Positions 24,282-34,082 of a stretch of DNA of 47,655 bases are shown here, piece by piece. The position numbers and the translations under genes are program-made. The DNA lies in assembly GCA_029933005.1 (NCBI GenBank), contig JAOZOY010000003.1, forward strand, positions 25,331 through 72,985, given 5' to 3'. The notes under the pieces are model-generated. The model saw only the letters and a list, made by a program, of their open reading frames with translations. It was not told where the DNA came from and did no database searches. Within the stretch, counting starts at the first letter, position 1; every line of letters starts with the position of its first letter. The stretch is from Deltaproteobacteria bacterium (lineage in GTDB: Bacteria; Desulfobacterota; Desulfobulbia; Desulfobulbales; SURF-16).

Positions 24282-26156
24282 ATGCTGGGTTTACTACGCC
24301 GCAAGGCGCAATCGCCATATCTGCAGGCTACCGTGGTTATCATTATCCTGGTTTTTATATTTTGGGGTGTGGGAACAAACCAGGGCGGCGGCAGAAATGC
24401 CATTGCCACGGTGGATGACCAGTCAATAAGCTACATGGAATTTGATCAGGCCCTGGAGCGCACCATTGACCAATATAAGGATCAATTCGGTGGCAGTTTG
24501 CCTGCGGATTTTGTCGAGACTTTCGGTCTGAAAAGACAGGTGCTTGATCAGCTCATTCAGCAGGCCCTGATTCGTAAGGGTGCCATTGACATGGAGTTGT
24601 ATGTAAGTAATGAAGAGGTGCAGGACAATATTAAAACAATGGCTGTCTTTCTTAATAACGGTGTTTTTGATGTGGATCGATACAATGAGGTCCTGAGAAG
24701 CTCCCGTTTGACGCCAAAGAAATACGAAAAAAGTGTCAGGATTGATATTCTTGGCAGGAAAGCGGCAAGCCAGGTGGCCTCTTTCGGTCATGTCCTTGAA
24801 AGTGAACTGCTGAGCTGGTTCCGCTATGAAAATGAAGAACGTCAACTGGAATATGTTGTTTTCAAGGCCGAGGATTTTCAGGATCAGGTGGAAGTAAGCG
24901 AGGAAAAACTGGCAGCCTTTTTTAAAGAGCATCAGGACAATTACCGTACGCTGCCTCAGATCAAACTAAAATATATCTCTTTTCTTTTCAAGGATGAAAT
25001 CGATAAGCTTACCATCGACGAAGCGGAACTTGAAAGTTATTATCAGCAGCATCTTGAGCAATATTCTCAGCCGGAAACAAGACATGCCCGGCATATTCTT
25101 TTAAAGAGCGAAAATAATGATTCTGAAAAAGTAGAGCAAAAGATGCAGAAAATTCTGGCTCAGGCCAGAGGTGGTGAGGATTTTGCCAAATTGGCTGAAG
25201 AGTTTTCCGAAGACAGCACTGCGGACAAGGGCGGTGATCTTGGTTTTTTTGGCCGGGGACAGATGGTGAAAATTTTCGAAGATACGGCCTTTGGACTGAA
25301 GGAAGGTGAGATCAGCGATATTGTCCGCAGCCGTTTTGGTTTTCATATTATCAAACTTGAGGCAATCCGGCCAGCCACGACACAAACATTTGCCGAGGTC
25401 AGGGAGTCGATAGAAAACAAGCTGACACAGGAAAAGGCTAAGACCGAAACCTTTAAAACAGCCAACGCAACCTATGAAAAAATTATCCTTTCCGGCAGCC
25501 TGGAAAAATATGCTGAAAGCGGGGAGATTGCAATTGTTGAGACCGATTTTTTTAACAAAAATACTCCTCCGGCAGAAATCAGCGCTGACAGAAGCCTGAT
25601 CGATGTTGCTTTCAGCCTGAAAAAAGGCGAGCTGAGTTCCCTCATTGAAAGTGCCAAGGGATATTTTATTGTTTTTATTGCTGATTCTCAGGGCCCTGTT
25701 GTGCCGCCCATTGCTGATGTGAAAGAGGCGGTAACAGCTGATTTCCTTGCGGCAGGATCTCTGGATCTTGCCAGCCAGGCGGCGGAGAAATTGCTGACTG
25801 CAGCCAGGGAAGGAGATTTCCAAACAGTTTGTCAGGAGCAGGGAGTAAGCAGAATGGAATCAGGCTTTTTTTCCCGCACTAAACAGACAGACAAGGCTTT
25901 GCCGGTCCCGGTGATCAAAGAAGCTTTTCAGTTGACGGAAAAACAACCCTTGCCAAAAGAGGTTAAAGCGGAGGGAAACAGTTTTTATGTGTTTCGTTTA
26001 AAAGAGGTAAAAAATCCCTCGGACGATGAATTTGCCAAGGTCAGAGAGGAGCTGAAAAAGAGGATTGAAAGGGAAAACCAGATGAATATCATGTCGGCCT
26101 GGATGAAGCATCTGAAAAGCAGTGCGAAAATCAGCATTAATAAAAAATTTCTGTAG
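24282..26156 (+). CDS. ppiD: PpiD-like peptidylprolyl isomerase / chaperone
   Basis: This periplasmic folding factor is anchored in the inner membrane. The 624-residue protein starts MLGLLRRKAQSPYLQATVVIIILVF with one transmembrane segment (about 16-36), as in E. coli PpiD. A SurA-like N-terminal helical domain follows. A parvulin-type PPIase domain runs from about residue 268 (RHARHILLK) to 364, with DKGGDLGFFGRGQM and FGFHIIKLE. The remaining C-terminal third contains a second, degenerate parvulin-like repeat (SLKKGELSSLIESAKGYFIV). AGGAG precedes the ATG. The murein hydrolase gene downstream follows in the same direction after 72 bases. Confidence 0.9.
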   Translation: MLGLLRRKAQSPYLQATVVIIILVFIFWGVGTNQGGGRNAIATVDDQSISYMEFDQALERTIDQYKDQFGGSLPADFVETFGLKRQVLDQLIQQALIRKGAIDMELYVSNEEVQDNIKTMAVFLNNGVFDVDRYNEVLRSSRLTPKKYEKSVRIDILGRKAASQVASFGHVLESELLSWFRYENEERQLEYVVFKAEDFQDQVEVSEEKLAAFFKEHQDNYRTLPQIKLKYISFLFKDEIDKLTIDEAELESYYQQHLEQYSQPETRHARHILLKSENNDSEKVEQKMQKILAQARGGEDFAKLAEEFSEDSTADKGGDLGFFGRGQMVKIFEDTAFGLKEGEISDIVRSRFGFHIIKLEAIRPATTQTFAEVRESIENKLTQEKAKTETFKTANATYEKIILSGSLEKYAESGEIAIVETDFFNKNTPPAEISADRSLIDVAFSLKKGELSSLIESAKGYFIVFIADSQGPVVPPIADVKEAVTADFLAAGSLDLASQAAEKLLTAAREGDFQTVCQEQGVSRMESGFFSRTKQTDKALPVPVIKEAFQLTEKQPLPKEVKAEGNSFYVFRLKEVKNPSDDEFAKVREELKKRIERENQMNIMSAWMKHLKSSAKISINKKFL

Positions 26157-26228
26157 AAGGAACAAGTAGAGACAATCCGGCAGTTTTTATTCAGTTTGTT
26201 TTATTCTGTTTCAGGCTGACCTGAATTT

Positions 26229-27626
26229 ATGCCGGATTTCAAATTTATGCGTAGCCCAACTCTCGCCCTGATTTGTGTGGTAGGCTTTTTTTTTGTTTCC
26301 TGTGATGGGAATTTTTTCTGGGGAAAAAAAGACCTGCTTACACAAATCCTTGATAAAGGTGAGCTGATTGTCCTGACGACAAACGAGCCCACCACCTATT
26401 ACTTTGACCGTGATAATAATCCCGCCGGTCCTGAATACGAGATGACTCGATCATTCGCGGAAAGCATAGGGGTTGTTGTCAGGTATCGTGTTTACTCCTC
26501 AGTGCAGGAAATTATCCAAGCTTTGCGTGACGGAGAAGGCGATATTGCCGCTGCCGGAATTACCGTTACCGAAGACAGGCTGGCTGAGTTTGATTTTGGT
26601 GCAGTCTACCAGACGGTAAGTGAACAGCTTGTCTGTCATCGTAATGGAAAATATATTATCAGGCCTGAAGATCTGCAGAAACTTGAGATCGTTGTTCCCG
26701 CCTCATCAAGCTATATTGATACCTTGACCGGTTATCTGGAGGCTTATCCGGATCTTACCTGGAAAGTTGATGAGCATCTGTTATCGGCACAGCTCATGGA
26801 GAAAGTGTGGAACGGTGAAATCGAATGTACCGTCTGTGATTCCACGGTTGTTGACATCAATCGCCGTTATTTTCCTGAACTCGCTGTGAAATATTCCCTG
26901 GCCGAAGGATCGCGGCTGGCCTGGATGTTTCAAAAACAGAATGGGCTGTTGCAGGCCGCAATTGAAAAATGGATTACCGGCTTTAAAGAGAGCGGTGCAT
27001 TCGCCCTGATGCAGGAAAAGTATTACGGCTACATCGAGGTTTTTGATTATGTCGATGTGCGGGCTTTCAGAAGGCGTATAAAACAACGCTATCTCAAGTA
27101 TAAGGATATGTTTATGGATGCGGCGCAAGCCAATGACCTTCCTCTATCTTTGCTGGCGGCGTTAAGTTATCAGGAGTCACACTGGAATCCCAGGGCCAAA
27201 AGTCCCACCGGTGTTCGGGGCATGATGATGCTGACGCAACCCGTGGCCAAATCTTATGGGGTGACGAGTCGTTTGGATCCGGAGTCCAATATCCATGCTG
27301 GAGCGAAACATTTCAGCAGAATGAAACAGCTGATAGGCCCCGATGTCCCGGAGCCGATTCGAACCTGGCTTGCGCTCGCCGCCTATAATGTCGGCCTCGG
27401 GCATTTCCGGGACGCCCAGAGGCTGGCTGAGCGTCAAGGAAAAAATCCGAATTGTTGGGTCACCCTGAAGGAGATTTTGCCTCAGCTCAGCGAGAAGGAA
27501 TATTACTCCACGCTTCGATATGGTTATGCGCGGGGCAATGAGCCTGTTCGCTACGTCACACGAGTGCGTGATTATCGTGATATGTTTGAACAGTTTATTA
27601 TTGATGATGAGCTGGAAGAAGAATAA
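26229..27626 (+). CDS. mltF: Membrane-bound lytic murein transglycosylase F-like lipoprotein
   Basis: This outer-membrane lipoprotein cleaves peptidoglycan glycan strands. The 465-residue protein has a signal peptide ending at FFFVSC, with Cys25 the likely acyl site. It then has a family 3 solute-binding domain (about 38-268, with GELIVLTTNEPTTYYF and GDIAAAGITVTEDR), and a C-terminal SLT domain. The catalytic glutamate is in QESHWNPRA (Glu316), followed by SPTGVRGMMMLT, LAAYNVGLGHF and the final YVTRVRDYR. This two-domain order is diagnostic of MltF. It converges on the amidase gene. Confidence 0.94.
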   Translation: MPDFKFMRSPTLALICVVGFFFVSCDGNFFWGKKDLLTQILDKGELIVLTTNEPTTYYFDRDNNPAGPEYEMTRSFAESIGVVVRYRVYSSVQEIIQALRDGEGDIAAAGITVTEDRLAEFDFGAVYQTVSEQLVCHRNGKYIIRPEDLQKLEIVVPASSSYIDTLTGYLEAYPDLTWKVDEHLLSAQLMEKVWNGEIECTVCDSTVVDINRRYFPELAVKYSLAEGSRLAWMFQKQNGLLQAAIEKWITGFKESGAFALMQEKYYGYIEVFDYVDVRAFRRRIKQRYLKYKDMFMDAAQANDLPLSLLAALSYQESHWNPRAKSPTGVRGMMMLTQPVAKSYGVTSRLDPESNIHAGAKHFSRMKQLIGPDVPEPIRTWLALAAYNVGLGHFRDAQRLAERQGKNPNCWVTLKEILPQLSEKEYYSTLRYGYARGNEPVRYVTRVRDYRDMFEQFIIDDELEEE

Positions 27627-27651
27627 TGCAGTACCGCGATCGTTTCCATTT

Positions 27652-29280
27652 TTACAGCGCCGCACTCATTCCTTTTGAACTGTAGTTTAGTATCCCTTCC
27701 ACAAGTTGTTCGGCAATATCGGAGAGATAGCGGTCATCTCTTAAGTCTTTTCCTTCGATCGGATTGCTGATAAAGCCAATTTCCGCAAGAATTGCCGGCA
27801 TTCTGGCGCCGATGAGGACCACAAAGGGCGCTTTTTTGACACCCAGACCATGAACGTGATATTTTCTCTCAAGTCCATTGACCATCTGTGTCTGCACCGC
27901 CGTGGCCAGGTTGGACGATTCTTCAATTTTGCTGTTCCGCATGAGATCCTGGAGAATGGCCTGCAGGTCACTGAGCTGGCGGGCCGAGGCGGCGTTTTCC
28001 CTGGCCGCGGCCCTCATCTCTTCCTTGCTGGTTGCCAGGCTGAGGAAATAGGTCTCAATTCCTCTGGCCTTTTTATTCGGGGCTGAATTAGCGTGGATGG
28101 AGACAAAAAGATCAGCACCTTTGGAGTTGGCAATCGCGGTTCTCTCTTCCAGGGGAATATACACATCCGTACTCCGGGTCAGGATCACCTCAAAACCGGA
28201 TTTATCGGCCAGTTTGGCGGCCACTTTTTTTGCTACCTTGAGAACAACATCCTTTTCTTTCAGGCCGCTGAAGTTGACGGCTCCCGGATCCCTGCCGCCA
28301 TGACCGGGATCAATGACCACTCTTTTGACCTCAAGGCCGAGCTGCTGGGCCAGGGTGGGAAGCTTGCCTGATGCGGATTTTTCACCGGTGACATCAATAA
28401 TTACCCGGAACGGATCAGTCAGGCTGAACAGCTTGTAGTCGGATAATGATTCCGTATCGAGCACCACGCGCACCGTATCCGGGCTGAACTGGGCGCTACG
28501 CACCTGTTTGAGCAGGCCGTCCCGGATTGGAATCGGATCCTGATGTTTTTTGTCAATGCTGGAGTCAAAAAGATCCACATAGAACCTCCCGGGTCGGCCA
28601 GCGGACGGTCTCAAAGTGTTTCCTTTATACTGAACCGGCCCCGAGGTTTCAATGACCACCCGGGTGTAATCCCTGGTTGACCAATGGCGGATACGGTTGA
28701 TTCTGGCCCTTGATCTTTTCGAAATAGAAACTTTTTTGTTAACCGTTTCCTGCTGTCTGATTTTTCTGAGATACCTGCTTGCGGCTCCGGCCATGTCGCC
28801 ATTTGGGCAAAGAATAATGATTTTGGCGAAGATCGTGGCAGCTTTGTCCGGATCGTTGAATTTGTCCTGATAAATACGGCCGGATTCAAAAAGAGAGTCG
28901 TCCGTCAATCGGTGGCCGGGAAAATGGGAGGCAAGCTCCTGGTAATAATGGATTGCCTGGGTCAGATCAGATTTCCGGCCAAAACGATTTCCCATCTGTT
29001 GATAGATCCGCGCTGTCATGTAAAGGGCGGAAGCGGCCTGTTGATGGTTGGGAGAATGCTCGTAGGTTGCAAGAAAATTCCGGGCTCCGATCAGCCATTG
29101 ATCCCGTGTTGCCGTGGATCCGGGCTGGGTCGAAAGATTATGATAATAGGCTGTAGACTGTTTATAGCGCTTGGTGGTCAGGTCGGGGAAATGGGTTCCC
29201 GCCGCCGGGGCCGGACCAGCCATAAGGCAGCCCGTGCTGATGAAGGAGAGGATGAGAAGGAGGATGGAAAGCTTTTTCAA
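27652..29280 (-). CDS. amiC: N-acetylmuramoyl-L-alanine amidase with TPR and AMIN domains
   Basis: This exported enzyme cuts the amide bond between MurNAc and the peptide stem, typically at division. The 542-residue protein starts with a signal peptide (hydrophobic about 4-20; LSFISTGC could be a lipobox). TPR-like helices follow (about 35-175), then an AMIN localisation domain (about 193-295), then a zinc-dependent Amidase_3 domain. The latter has DPGHGG (His327), LKEKDVVL, SIHANSAP (His396) and AEIGFISNP (Glu500). The start is TTG, since the signal peptide begins there and no ATG is in frame. It lies six bases after the mutS stop on the same strand. The symbol follows domain order only. Confidence 0.92.
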   Translation of the reverse strand: MKKLSILLLILSFISTGCLMAGPAPAAGTHFPDLTTKRYKQSTAYYHNLSTQPGSTATRDQWLIGARNFLATYEHSPNHQQAASALYMTARIYQQMGNRFGRKSDLTQAIHYYQELASHFPGHRLTDDSLFESGRIYQDKFNDPDKAATIFAKIIILCPNGDMAGAASRYLRKIRQQETVNKKVSISKRSRARINRIRHWSTRDYTRVVIETSGPVQYKGNTLRPSAGRPGRFYVDLFDSSIDKKHQDPIPIRDGLLKQVRSAQFSPDTVRVVLDTESLSDYKLFSLTDPFRVIIDVTGEKSASGKLPTLAQQLGLEVKRVVIDPGHGGRDPGAVNFSGLKEKDVVLKVAKKVAAKLADKSGFEVILTRSTDVYIPLEERTAIANSKGADLFVSIHANSAPNKKARGIETYFLSLATSKEEMRAAARENAASARQLSDLQAILQDLMRNSKIEESSNLATAVQTQMVNGLERKYHVHGLGVKKAPFVVLIGARMPAILAEIGFISNPIEGKDLRDDRYLSDIAEQLVEGILNYSSKGMSAAL

Positions 29281-29286
29281 AACGGT

Positions 29287-31980
29287 TTATTTTGTTTCCG
29301 GAGCTGAAATTTTCTTCATTTCATAAAGGATCGTCAGAGCTTCGAGAGGCGTAAGACGGTCAATGTCAACCTGATGTAGCCGTTTGCGGACAGGATCATC
29401 TTCATGGCTGAAAAGAGAGAGCTGATTTGGCCCTTCATCTTTCTCGCCGGAGCCGAGTGGAGAAATGCGAGGGTGACCCTGATCGTCAAATTCATCTTTT
29501 TCAATATTATGCAATAATTCTTCAGCTCTGACAACCACCCGTTTCGGCACTCCGGCCAACGCCGCCACCTGAATGCCGTAACTGCGGCTTGCTCCGCCTT
29601 TCATCAATTTATGCAGGAAGATGATGGAGTCGTTCCATTCCCGCACCGCAATATTGAAATTCTGGATGCGCTGATGGCTTCGGGCCAGTTCGGTCAGTTC
29701 ATGATAATGGGTGGCAAAGATGGTTTTAACGCCTTTCCCATTTTTGTTCAGTAGATCCTCGGTAACGGCCCAGGCAATGGAGAGGCCGTCAAAAGTGCTG
29801 GTGCCGCGGCCTATTTCATCCAGGATCACCAGGCTTTTTTCCGTGGCATTATTGAGGATATTGGCGGTCTCGTTCATCTCCACCATGAAGGTGGATTGCC
29901 CCCGGCGTAGATCGTCCATGGCCCCGACCCTGGTGAAGATTCGGTCCACCACGCCGATTCTGGCCGAGGCCGCCGGCACAAAGGAGCCCATCTGGGCCAT
30001 GAGGACAATCAGAGCGGTCTGACGCAGCACCGTGGATTTTCCAGACATATTCGGCCCGGTAACAATGAGGATCTCGTTTTTTTTCTGGTCCAACCGCACA
30101 TCATTGGGCACAAAACGTCCTGGAGGCAGGGCCCGTTCGATCACCGGATGACGGCCTTCTTTAATGACGATCTCCTCCCCGGCATTGATCGTGGGTCGAA
30201 CATAGTGATAACGCTCAGCTGCCTCGGCCAATGATGTGAAAAAATCAATCCAGGCGATGAAGGCCGCGGCCCGCAGAATCCTGGAACTGGCCTCGGCAAC
30301 CTGACTGCGAATTTTAGTAAAGAGTCGGTATTCCAGTTCCAGCCTTTTTTCTTCAGCCCCCATGACCTTGTTTTCAAACTCTTTTAACTCTGGCGTAATA
30401 AAGCGCTCGGCATTGACCAAGGTCTGTTTCCGTATATAATTTTCCGGCACATTGGCCTGCTGGGCCCGACTGACCTCAAGGAAATAACCAAAGACCCTGT
30501 TGTAGCCGATTTTAAGTTTGGAAATTCCTGTCCTCTGTCGTTCCTGTTCCTCCAGGGCCAGAATGAGCTGCTTGCCATCGGTCATAATGGACATCAGCTC
30601 ATCAAGGGCCGGATCATGGCCTTTTTTGATCAATTTGCCTTCCCGCAGGCCCACCGGCGCGTCGTCCCGGATGGTCTTTTCCACAAGATCATGCAGATCA
30701 TGCAGATCATCGAGATCAAGGGCCTGCTCGTTGAGCAGTCCCTTGCTTTGCAGGGCCAGCTCCCGCAGACGGGGAAGCAGGGCCAGGGAGGTTTTCAGGG
30801 CAGTGAGATCCCTGGCATTGGCGCTGCCCAGCACCACCCGGCTGTTTAGCCGTTCCAGGTCATAGACGTTGGCCAGGAGTTCGCGGAATTCCTGCTTGAG
30901 GAGGATTGGGTCGGGCTCATCCGCAGCCGTACCGATTTCAAGATGCCTGGGACGTGCGCCAGAGAAGAATTCAACTGTTCCCAGGCGGAGGTTGATTGCG
31001 GCTGGATCCTGCAGAGGAAAGAGAAGATTGTGCTTCAACAGCCGGGCGCCCATTGGTGTCCGGCTGAGATCCAGAATTGCCAGCAGGGAGCCGTCCCGCC
31101 GACCGCCGACAATAGTCTGGCTCAGCTCCAGGTTGCGGCGGGTCGAATCGTCAAGGATCAGGATATCATCAAGTTCAATGACCCGCAGACGTTCAATGTG
31201 GGCGCAATTTGTTTTCTGGGTTTCCTGAACATAGGCAAGGAGTGCTCCGGCGGCGCAGATGGCGGCTCGCATCCCTTCACAGCCGAAACCGGCCAGATTC
31301 ATCACCTGGAAATGATCCAGCAGGGTTTCCCTGGCAAGCTCATGAACAAAAAGAGAATCCGTCCGTCGGGTGACGCAGAGATCAGGCAGCAGGGCCGAGA
31401 GGCCTTCAATGACCTCTTTATCATCCTCGCGCTCAGCTGTCAGTAGCTCGGCAGGCGCCATCCGGGCCAGTTCATCCAGGGTGGCAGCTTCGTCCTGCCG
31501 TTCGGCCAGCAGGAACTCGCCGGTTGAGATGTCTAGAAAGGCAAGGCCCCAGCGTTCTTTTTTACAGATTCCGGCCAGATAGCGGTTGGTCCTGTTGTCA
31601 AGCACCTGATCCTCGGTGACCACGCCCGGACTGACTACCCGCACCACTTCCCGCTTGACCACGCCTTTAGCCTTTTTCGGGTCCTCAACCTGCTCGCAGA
31701 CCGCCACCCGGAAACCGGCGTTAACCAGCTTGGCCAGATAGGAGGCTGCGGCATGGTGAGGTACACCGCAGAGGGGCACCTTGTTCTTGTCGTCCTTATT
31801 GTTTCGCGAGGTTAGCGTGATACCCAGAACGCGGGAGGCGGTAATCGCGTCATCAAAAAACATCTCGTAAAAATCACCGAGCCGGTAGAAGAGAATGGCG
31901 TCTGGATGCTGCTCTTTAATCGCCAGGTACTGGCGCAGCATTGGAGTGATTTTCCGGGCCGGTTTGATGTTGGCGGTCAA
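29287..31980 (-). CDS. mutS: DNA mismatch repair protein MutS
   Basis: This cytosolic mismatch-recognition ATPase has 897 residues, the usual MutS1 size. The mismatch-binding N-terminus has KITPMLRQYLAIKEQHPDAILFYRLGDFYEMF, with the Phe-x-Glu-type wedge (FYEMF). The core and clamp domains are followed by the ATPase: GPNMSGKST near residue 641, ILDEIGRGTSTFDGLSIAWAV, and ATHYHELTEL. The start given is TTG at 31980. The first ATG (31941) falls inside the conserved KITPM segment and would truncate it, so the TTG is preferred. No mutL is visible. amiC follows with a six-base gap. Confidence 0.97.
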   Translation of the reverse strand: MTANIKPARKITPMLRQYLAIKEQHPDAILFYRLGDFYEMFFDDAITASRVLGITLTSRNNKDDKNKVPLCGVPHHAAASYLAKLVNAGFRVAVCEQVEDPKKAKGVVKREVVRVVSPGVVTEDQVLDNRTNRYLAGICKKERWGLAFLDISTGEFLLAERQDEAATLDELARMAPAELLTAEREDDKEVIEGLSALLPDLCVTRRTDSLFVHELARETLLDHFQVMNLAGFGCEGMRAAICAAGALLAYVQETQKTNCAHIERLRVIELDDILILDDSTRRNLELSQTIVGGRRDGSLLAILDLSRTPMGARLLKHNLLFPLQDPAAINLRLGTVEFFSGARPRHLEIGTAADEPDPILLKQEFRELLANVYDLERLNSRVVLGSANARDLTALKTSLALLPRLRELALQSKGLLNEQALDLDDLHDLHDLVEKTIRDDAPVGLREGKLIKKGHDPALDELMSIMTDGKQLILALEEQERQRTGISKLKIGYNRVFGYFLEVSRAQQANVPENYIRKQTLVNAERFITPELKEFENKVMGAEEKRLELEYRLFTKIRSQVAEASSRILRAAAFIAWIDFFTSLAEAAERYHYVRPTINAGEEIVIKEGRHPVIERALPPGRFVPNDVRLDQKKNEILIVTGPNMSGKSTVLRQTALIVLMAQMGSFVPAASARIGVVDRIFTRVGAMDDLRRGQSTFMVEMNETANILNNATEKSLVILDEIGRGTSTFDGLSIAWAVTEDLLNKNGKGVKTIFATHYHELTELARSHQRIQNFNIAVREWNDSIIFLHKLMKGGASRSYGIQVAALAGVPKRVVVRAEELLHNIEKDEFDDQGHPRISPLGSGEKDEGPNQLSLFSHEDDPVRKRLHQVDIDRLTPLEALTILYEMKKISAPETK

Positions 31981-32058
31981 AACTGGAGACTCGTTTTTTT
32001 AGGAGTTTAGGTTGAAGGCTGAGGATAGATACACAACTAAGAATCTATCGATTTGGTC

Positions 32059-32310
32059 TTATTTTTTTAAAGCACGACATAAAAACTCAAGTGCTTCCGA
32101 ATCAACGAGACCATGTTCAGCTGAAATCAACACATCCATTTTTTTATCGGCAAACCACCATCTCCGCCCTGGCTTGCCGTGAATAAACAGCTTTCGTCTG
32201 TTGTTGATGGAGATCAGTCCCAGTTTCTTGGCCATTTTACGAATTTTTTTGTTTAATTTTTCAAAATCCTTACTGGCTGACTTGATTTTTTCTTCACATT
32301 GTTTACTCAT
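32059..32310 (-). CDS. Small hypothetical protein
   Basis: This is an 83-residue basic protein I do not recognise. It has a predicted helical N-terminus with many lysines (KSASKDFEKLNKKIRKMAKK), a short strand region NNRRKLFIHGKPGRRWWFADKK and a final helix SEALEFLCRAL. AAGGAGAACGAC precedes the ATG at the ideal distance, which supports expression. The aromatic pair WW and the basic patch suggest nucleic-acid contact, but this is only a guess. It lies between a phosphodiesterase gene and mutS, all leftward. Confidence 0.6.
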   Translation of the reverse strand: MSKQCEEKIKSASKDFEKLNKKIRKMAKKLGLISINNRRKLFIHGKPGRRWWFADKKMDVLISAEHGLVDSEALEFLCRALKK

Positions 32311-32411
32311 GTCGTTCTCCTTGGGTTGGAATAAAATCAGCCTGGAAGGCTGTTCGAGAATGCCTTTTTTCCCTATGCCATGCGCCAGCAGCCTTTTTTA
32401 ACAGGTGGCTA

Positions 32412-32906
32412 TCACAGACCGGGAACTTCAAAAAATTTGCATGAAAGATTGTCATTGACCTCAAGGACAGCGTAGCTCCCGGGCGCGCCATAACGACCAG
32501 TGCCATGGAAGCTGCCCGGATTGATAAACAGGATGTCACCGAGTCGGTGGCAGTCCGCTATATGGGTGTGGCCGGAGATAATACAATCCACCTGTTCAAA
32601 TTCTTTTAACAGACAGTTTTCAATATCATAACGGCAGTTCATGCCGTGAATCAGGCCGATATGAAAGTTGCCCACTGTGATGATTTTTTTTGTTGGCAGA
32701 CTGTTCCTCGACGAGCCATGACACATGTTGCCGTGGACGGCATGAACTTTTTTGTCGGCAAACACATCAAGAACCGAAAGGTCGGTGAGGTCTCCGGCAT
32801 GGAAAATCATCTCCACATCAGTAAAACATGCGGCTGCTTGTCTGCGAAAATGATTATCCGGCCTGACAAGATGGGTATCGGAAAGAATGCCGATTTTTAC
32901 AGTCAT
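32412..32906 (-). CDS. YfcE/MJ0936-type metallophosphoesterase
   Basis: This small cytosolic calcineurin-like phosphodiesterase has 164 residues, the typical size of this family. All metal-ligand motifs are visible in order: GILSDTH, FHAGDLTD, VHGNMCHG, GLIHGMNCR and ISGHTHI. Relatives hydrolyse phosphodiesters in vitro; the natural substrate is unknown. The Shine-Dalgarno is weak. The gene follows the YggU-type gene with a 31-base gap, and both probably belong to the divIVA transcription unit. Confidence 0.9.
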   Translation of the reverse strand: MTVKIGILSDTHLVRPDNHFRRQAAACFTDVEMIFHAGDLTDLSVLDVFADKKVHAVHGNMCHGSSRNSLPTKKIITVGNFHIGLIHGMNCRYDIENCLLKEFEQVDCIISGHTHIADCHRLGDILFINPGSFHGTGRYGAPGSYAVLEVNDNLSCKFFEVPGL

Positions 32907-32937
32907 GGCTTTTTTATAACTTGCTTTTGCGGCAGCA

Positions 32938-33237
32938 TCAAGAATTCAATACAATATCAATTTTTTCCCGGGCCTCCGCAAGGCTGATACCGGAAAGCAG
33001 AATCCGTTTTTTTCGGCTCTGCAGGCCGGTCTTAATGATGATTCCTTTTTTGGGGATTGAGAAAAAGTCAGCCAGAAATTTGATAACGGCCTTGTTGGCT
33101 TTGCCGTCAGCCGGCGGGGCAGTAACAGCCAGTTTCAAATTTTCACCATGGAGGCCGACAATCCTATTTTTTGAGGCCCTGGGTTGGATATGGAGAGCCA
33201 GGGAAAGAGAGCCCTTTTCTTCCCTGAGAAAGGTCAT
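32938..33237 (-). CDS. DUF167/YggU family protein
   Basis: This is a 99-residue protein of the UPF0235 (YggU) family. The family hallmark PRASKNRIVGLHGENLKLAVTAPPADGKANKAVIKFLADFF is clear, followed by IIKTGLQSRKKRILLSG. Function is unknown. Its ATG overlaps the divIVA stop by four bases (ATGA), so translation is likely coupled. YggU commonly sits next to YggT and DivIVA, as here. Confidence 0.93.
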   Translation of the reverse strand: MTFLREEKGSLSLALHIQPRASKNRIVGLHGENLKLAVTAPPADGKANKAVIKFLADFFSIPKKGIIIKTGLQSRKKRILLSGISLAEAREKIDIVLNS

Positions 33238-34052
33238 TTCTTCTCGTCGTTATCTTTTTCGCCGTCACTTTCTTCGTCATCATCAACAACAACGGCAGGC
33301 TCATGTTCCTGATCCAGGGGGTCCGCCAGGCTGAAAAGCATGTCGCCATCAAGATCAGGCATGGTTGGCTGGTCCTTGTTGTTTTCATCCTGATCATCAG
33401 AAGGCGAATCAAAAAGCGAGGTGTTGAGGTTCACCACGTCTTCAACAGGCTCCTCCTGCTCTTCCTGATCATGATCGGCTGGATCATCCAGGTCTGGAAG
33501 CTCGATTTTCCGGTAAAGATCATCGAGGTCATCATCTGTCTCTGTTCTGGCTTTTTCGGTTTCACTCTCCTCTTCTTTGACCTGGGATTGAAAAGTATAC
33601 GGATTGGCGTCCTCTTTGCCATCGATAGCGTCAAGTTGGAACTGCAGAAACTGGCGGAGTTCACCCAGAATATCGTCTTTTTTCCCCTGGAGCCGCTCAA
33701 TCTCTTCCTCGAGGGAGGCGACCTTCTCCTCGGCTTCAGTCTGGATTCGTTCTGCTTCCTTGCGACTTGAATCGAGAAGATCATCGGCTTCCTGTTTGCT
33801 TTTATCCTGCATTTCATCGGCAATTTTCTGGGCGGAGAGGAAGGCATTCTGGAAGGTTTTTTCCTGGTTTTTGAACTGGGTCATCTCCTCCTCGAACGTA
33901 TCAATTCTCTCCTGAAGCTTTTTATTGTCCGTGGAGAGCAGCAGGTAGTGTTCGGCAACCTTTTCCAGAAAAGCATCGACTTCATCAACATCAAAACCAC
34001 GAAATCGGGCATGAAATTGCTGAGTCTGTATTTCTTCAGCCGTTAATGTCAT
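33234..34052 (-). CDS. divIVA: DivIVA domain-containing protein
   Basis: This coiled-coil scaffold recognises membrane curvature at poles and septa. The start is the ATG at 34052, with GGAGG eight bases upstream. An upstream in-frame start at 34106 has no site and lies in the repeat region. The N-terminus TLTAEEIQTQQFHARFRGFDVDEVDAFLEKVAEHY is the DivIVA lipid-binding motif. A coiled coil extends to about residue 145. The tail (about 150-272) is very acidic and low complexity, ending in repeated Asp/Glu runs. At 272 residues it is longer than B. subtilis DivIVA because of this tail. The neighbours YggT and YggU match the conserved cell-division cluster. Confidence 0.9.
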   Translation of the reverse strand: MTLTAEEIQTQQFHARFRGFDVDEVDAFLEKVAEHYLLLSTDNKKLQERIDTFEEEMTQFKNQEKTFQNAFLSAQKIADEMQDKSKQEADDLLDSSRKEAERIQTEAEEKVASLEEEIERLQGKKDDILGELRQFLQFQLDAIDGKEDANPYTFQSQVKEEESETEKARTETDDDLDDLYRKIELPDLDDPADHDQEEQEEPVEDVVNLNTSLFDSPSDDQDENNKDQPTMPDLDGDMLFSLADPLDQEHEPAVVVDDDEESDGEKDNDEKK

Positions 34053-34082
34053 TGTCAGCCTCCGTTTATTGTTTGTTTTATT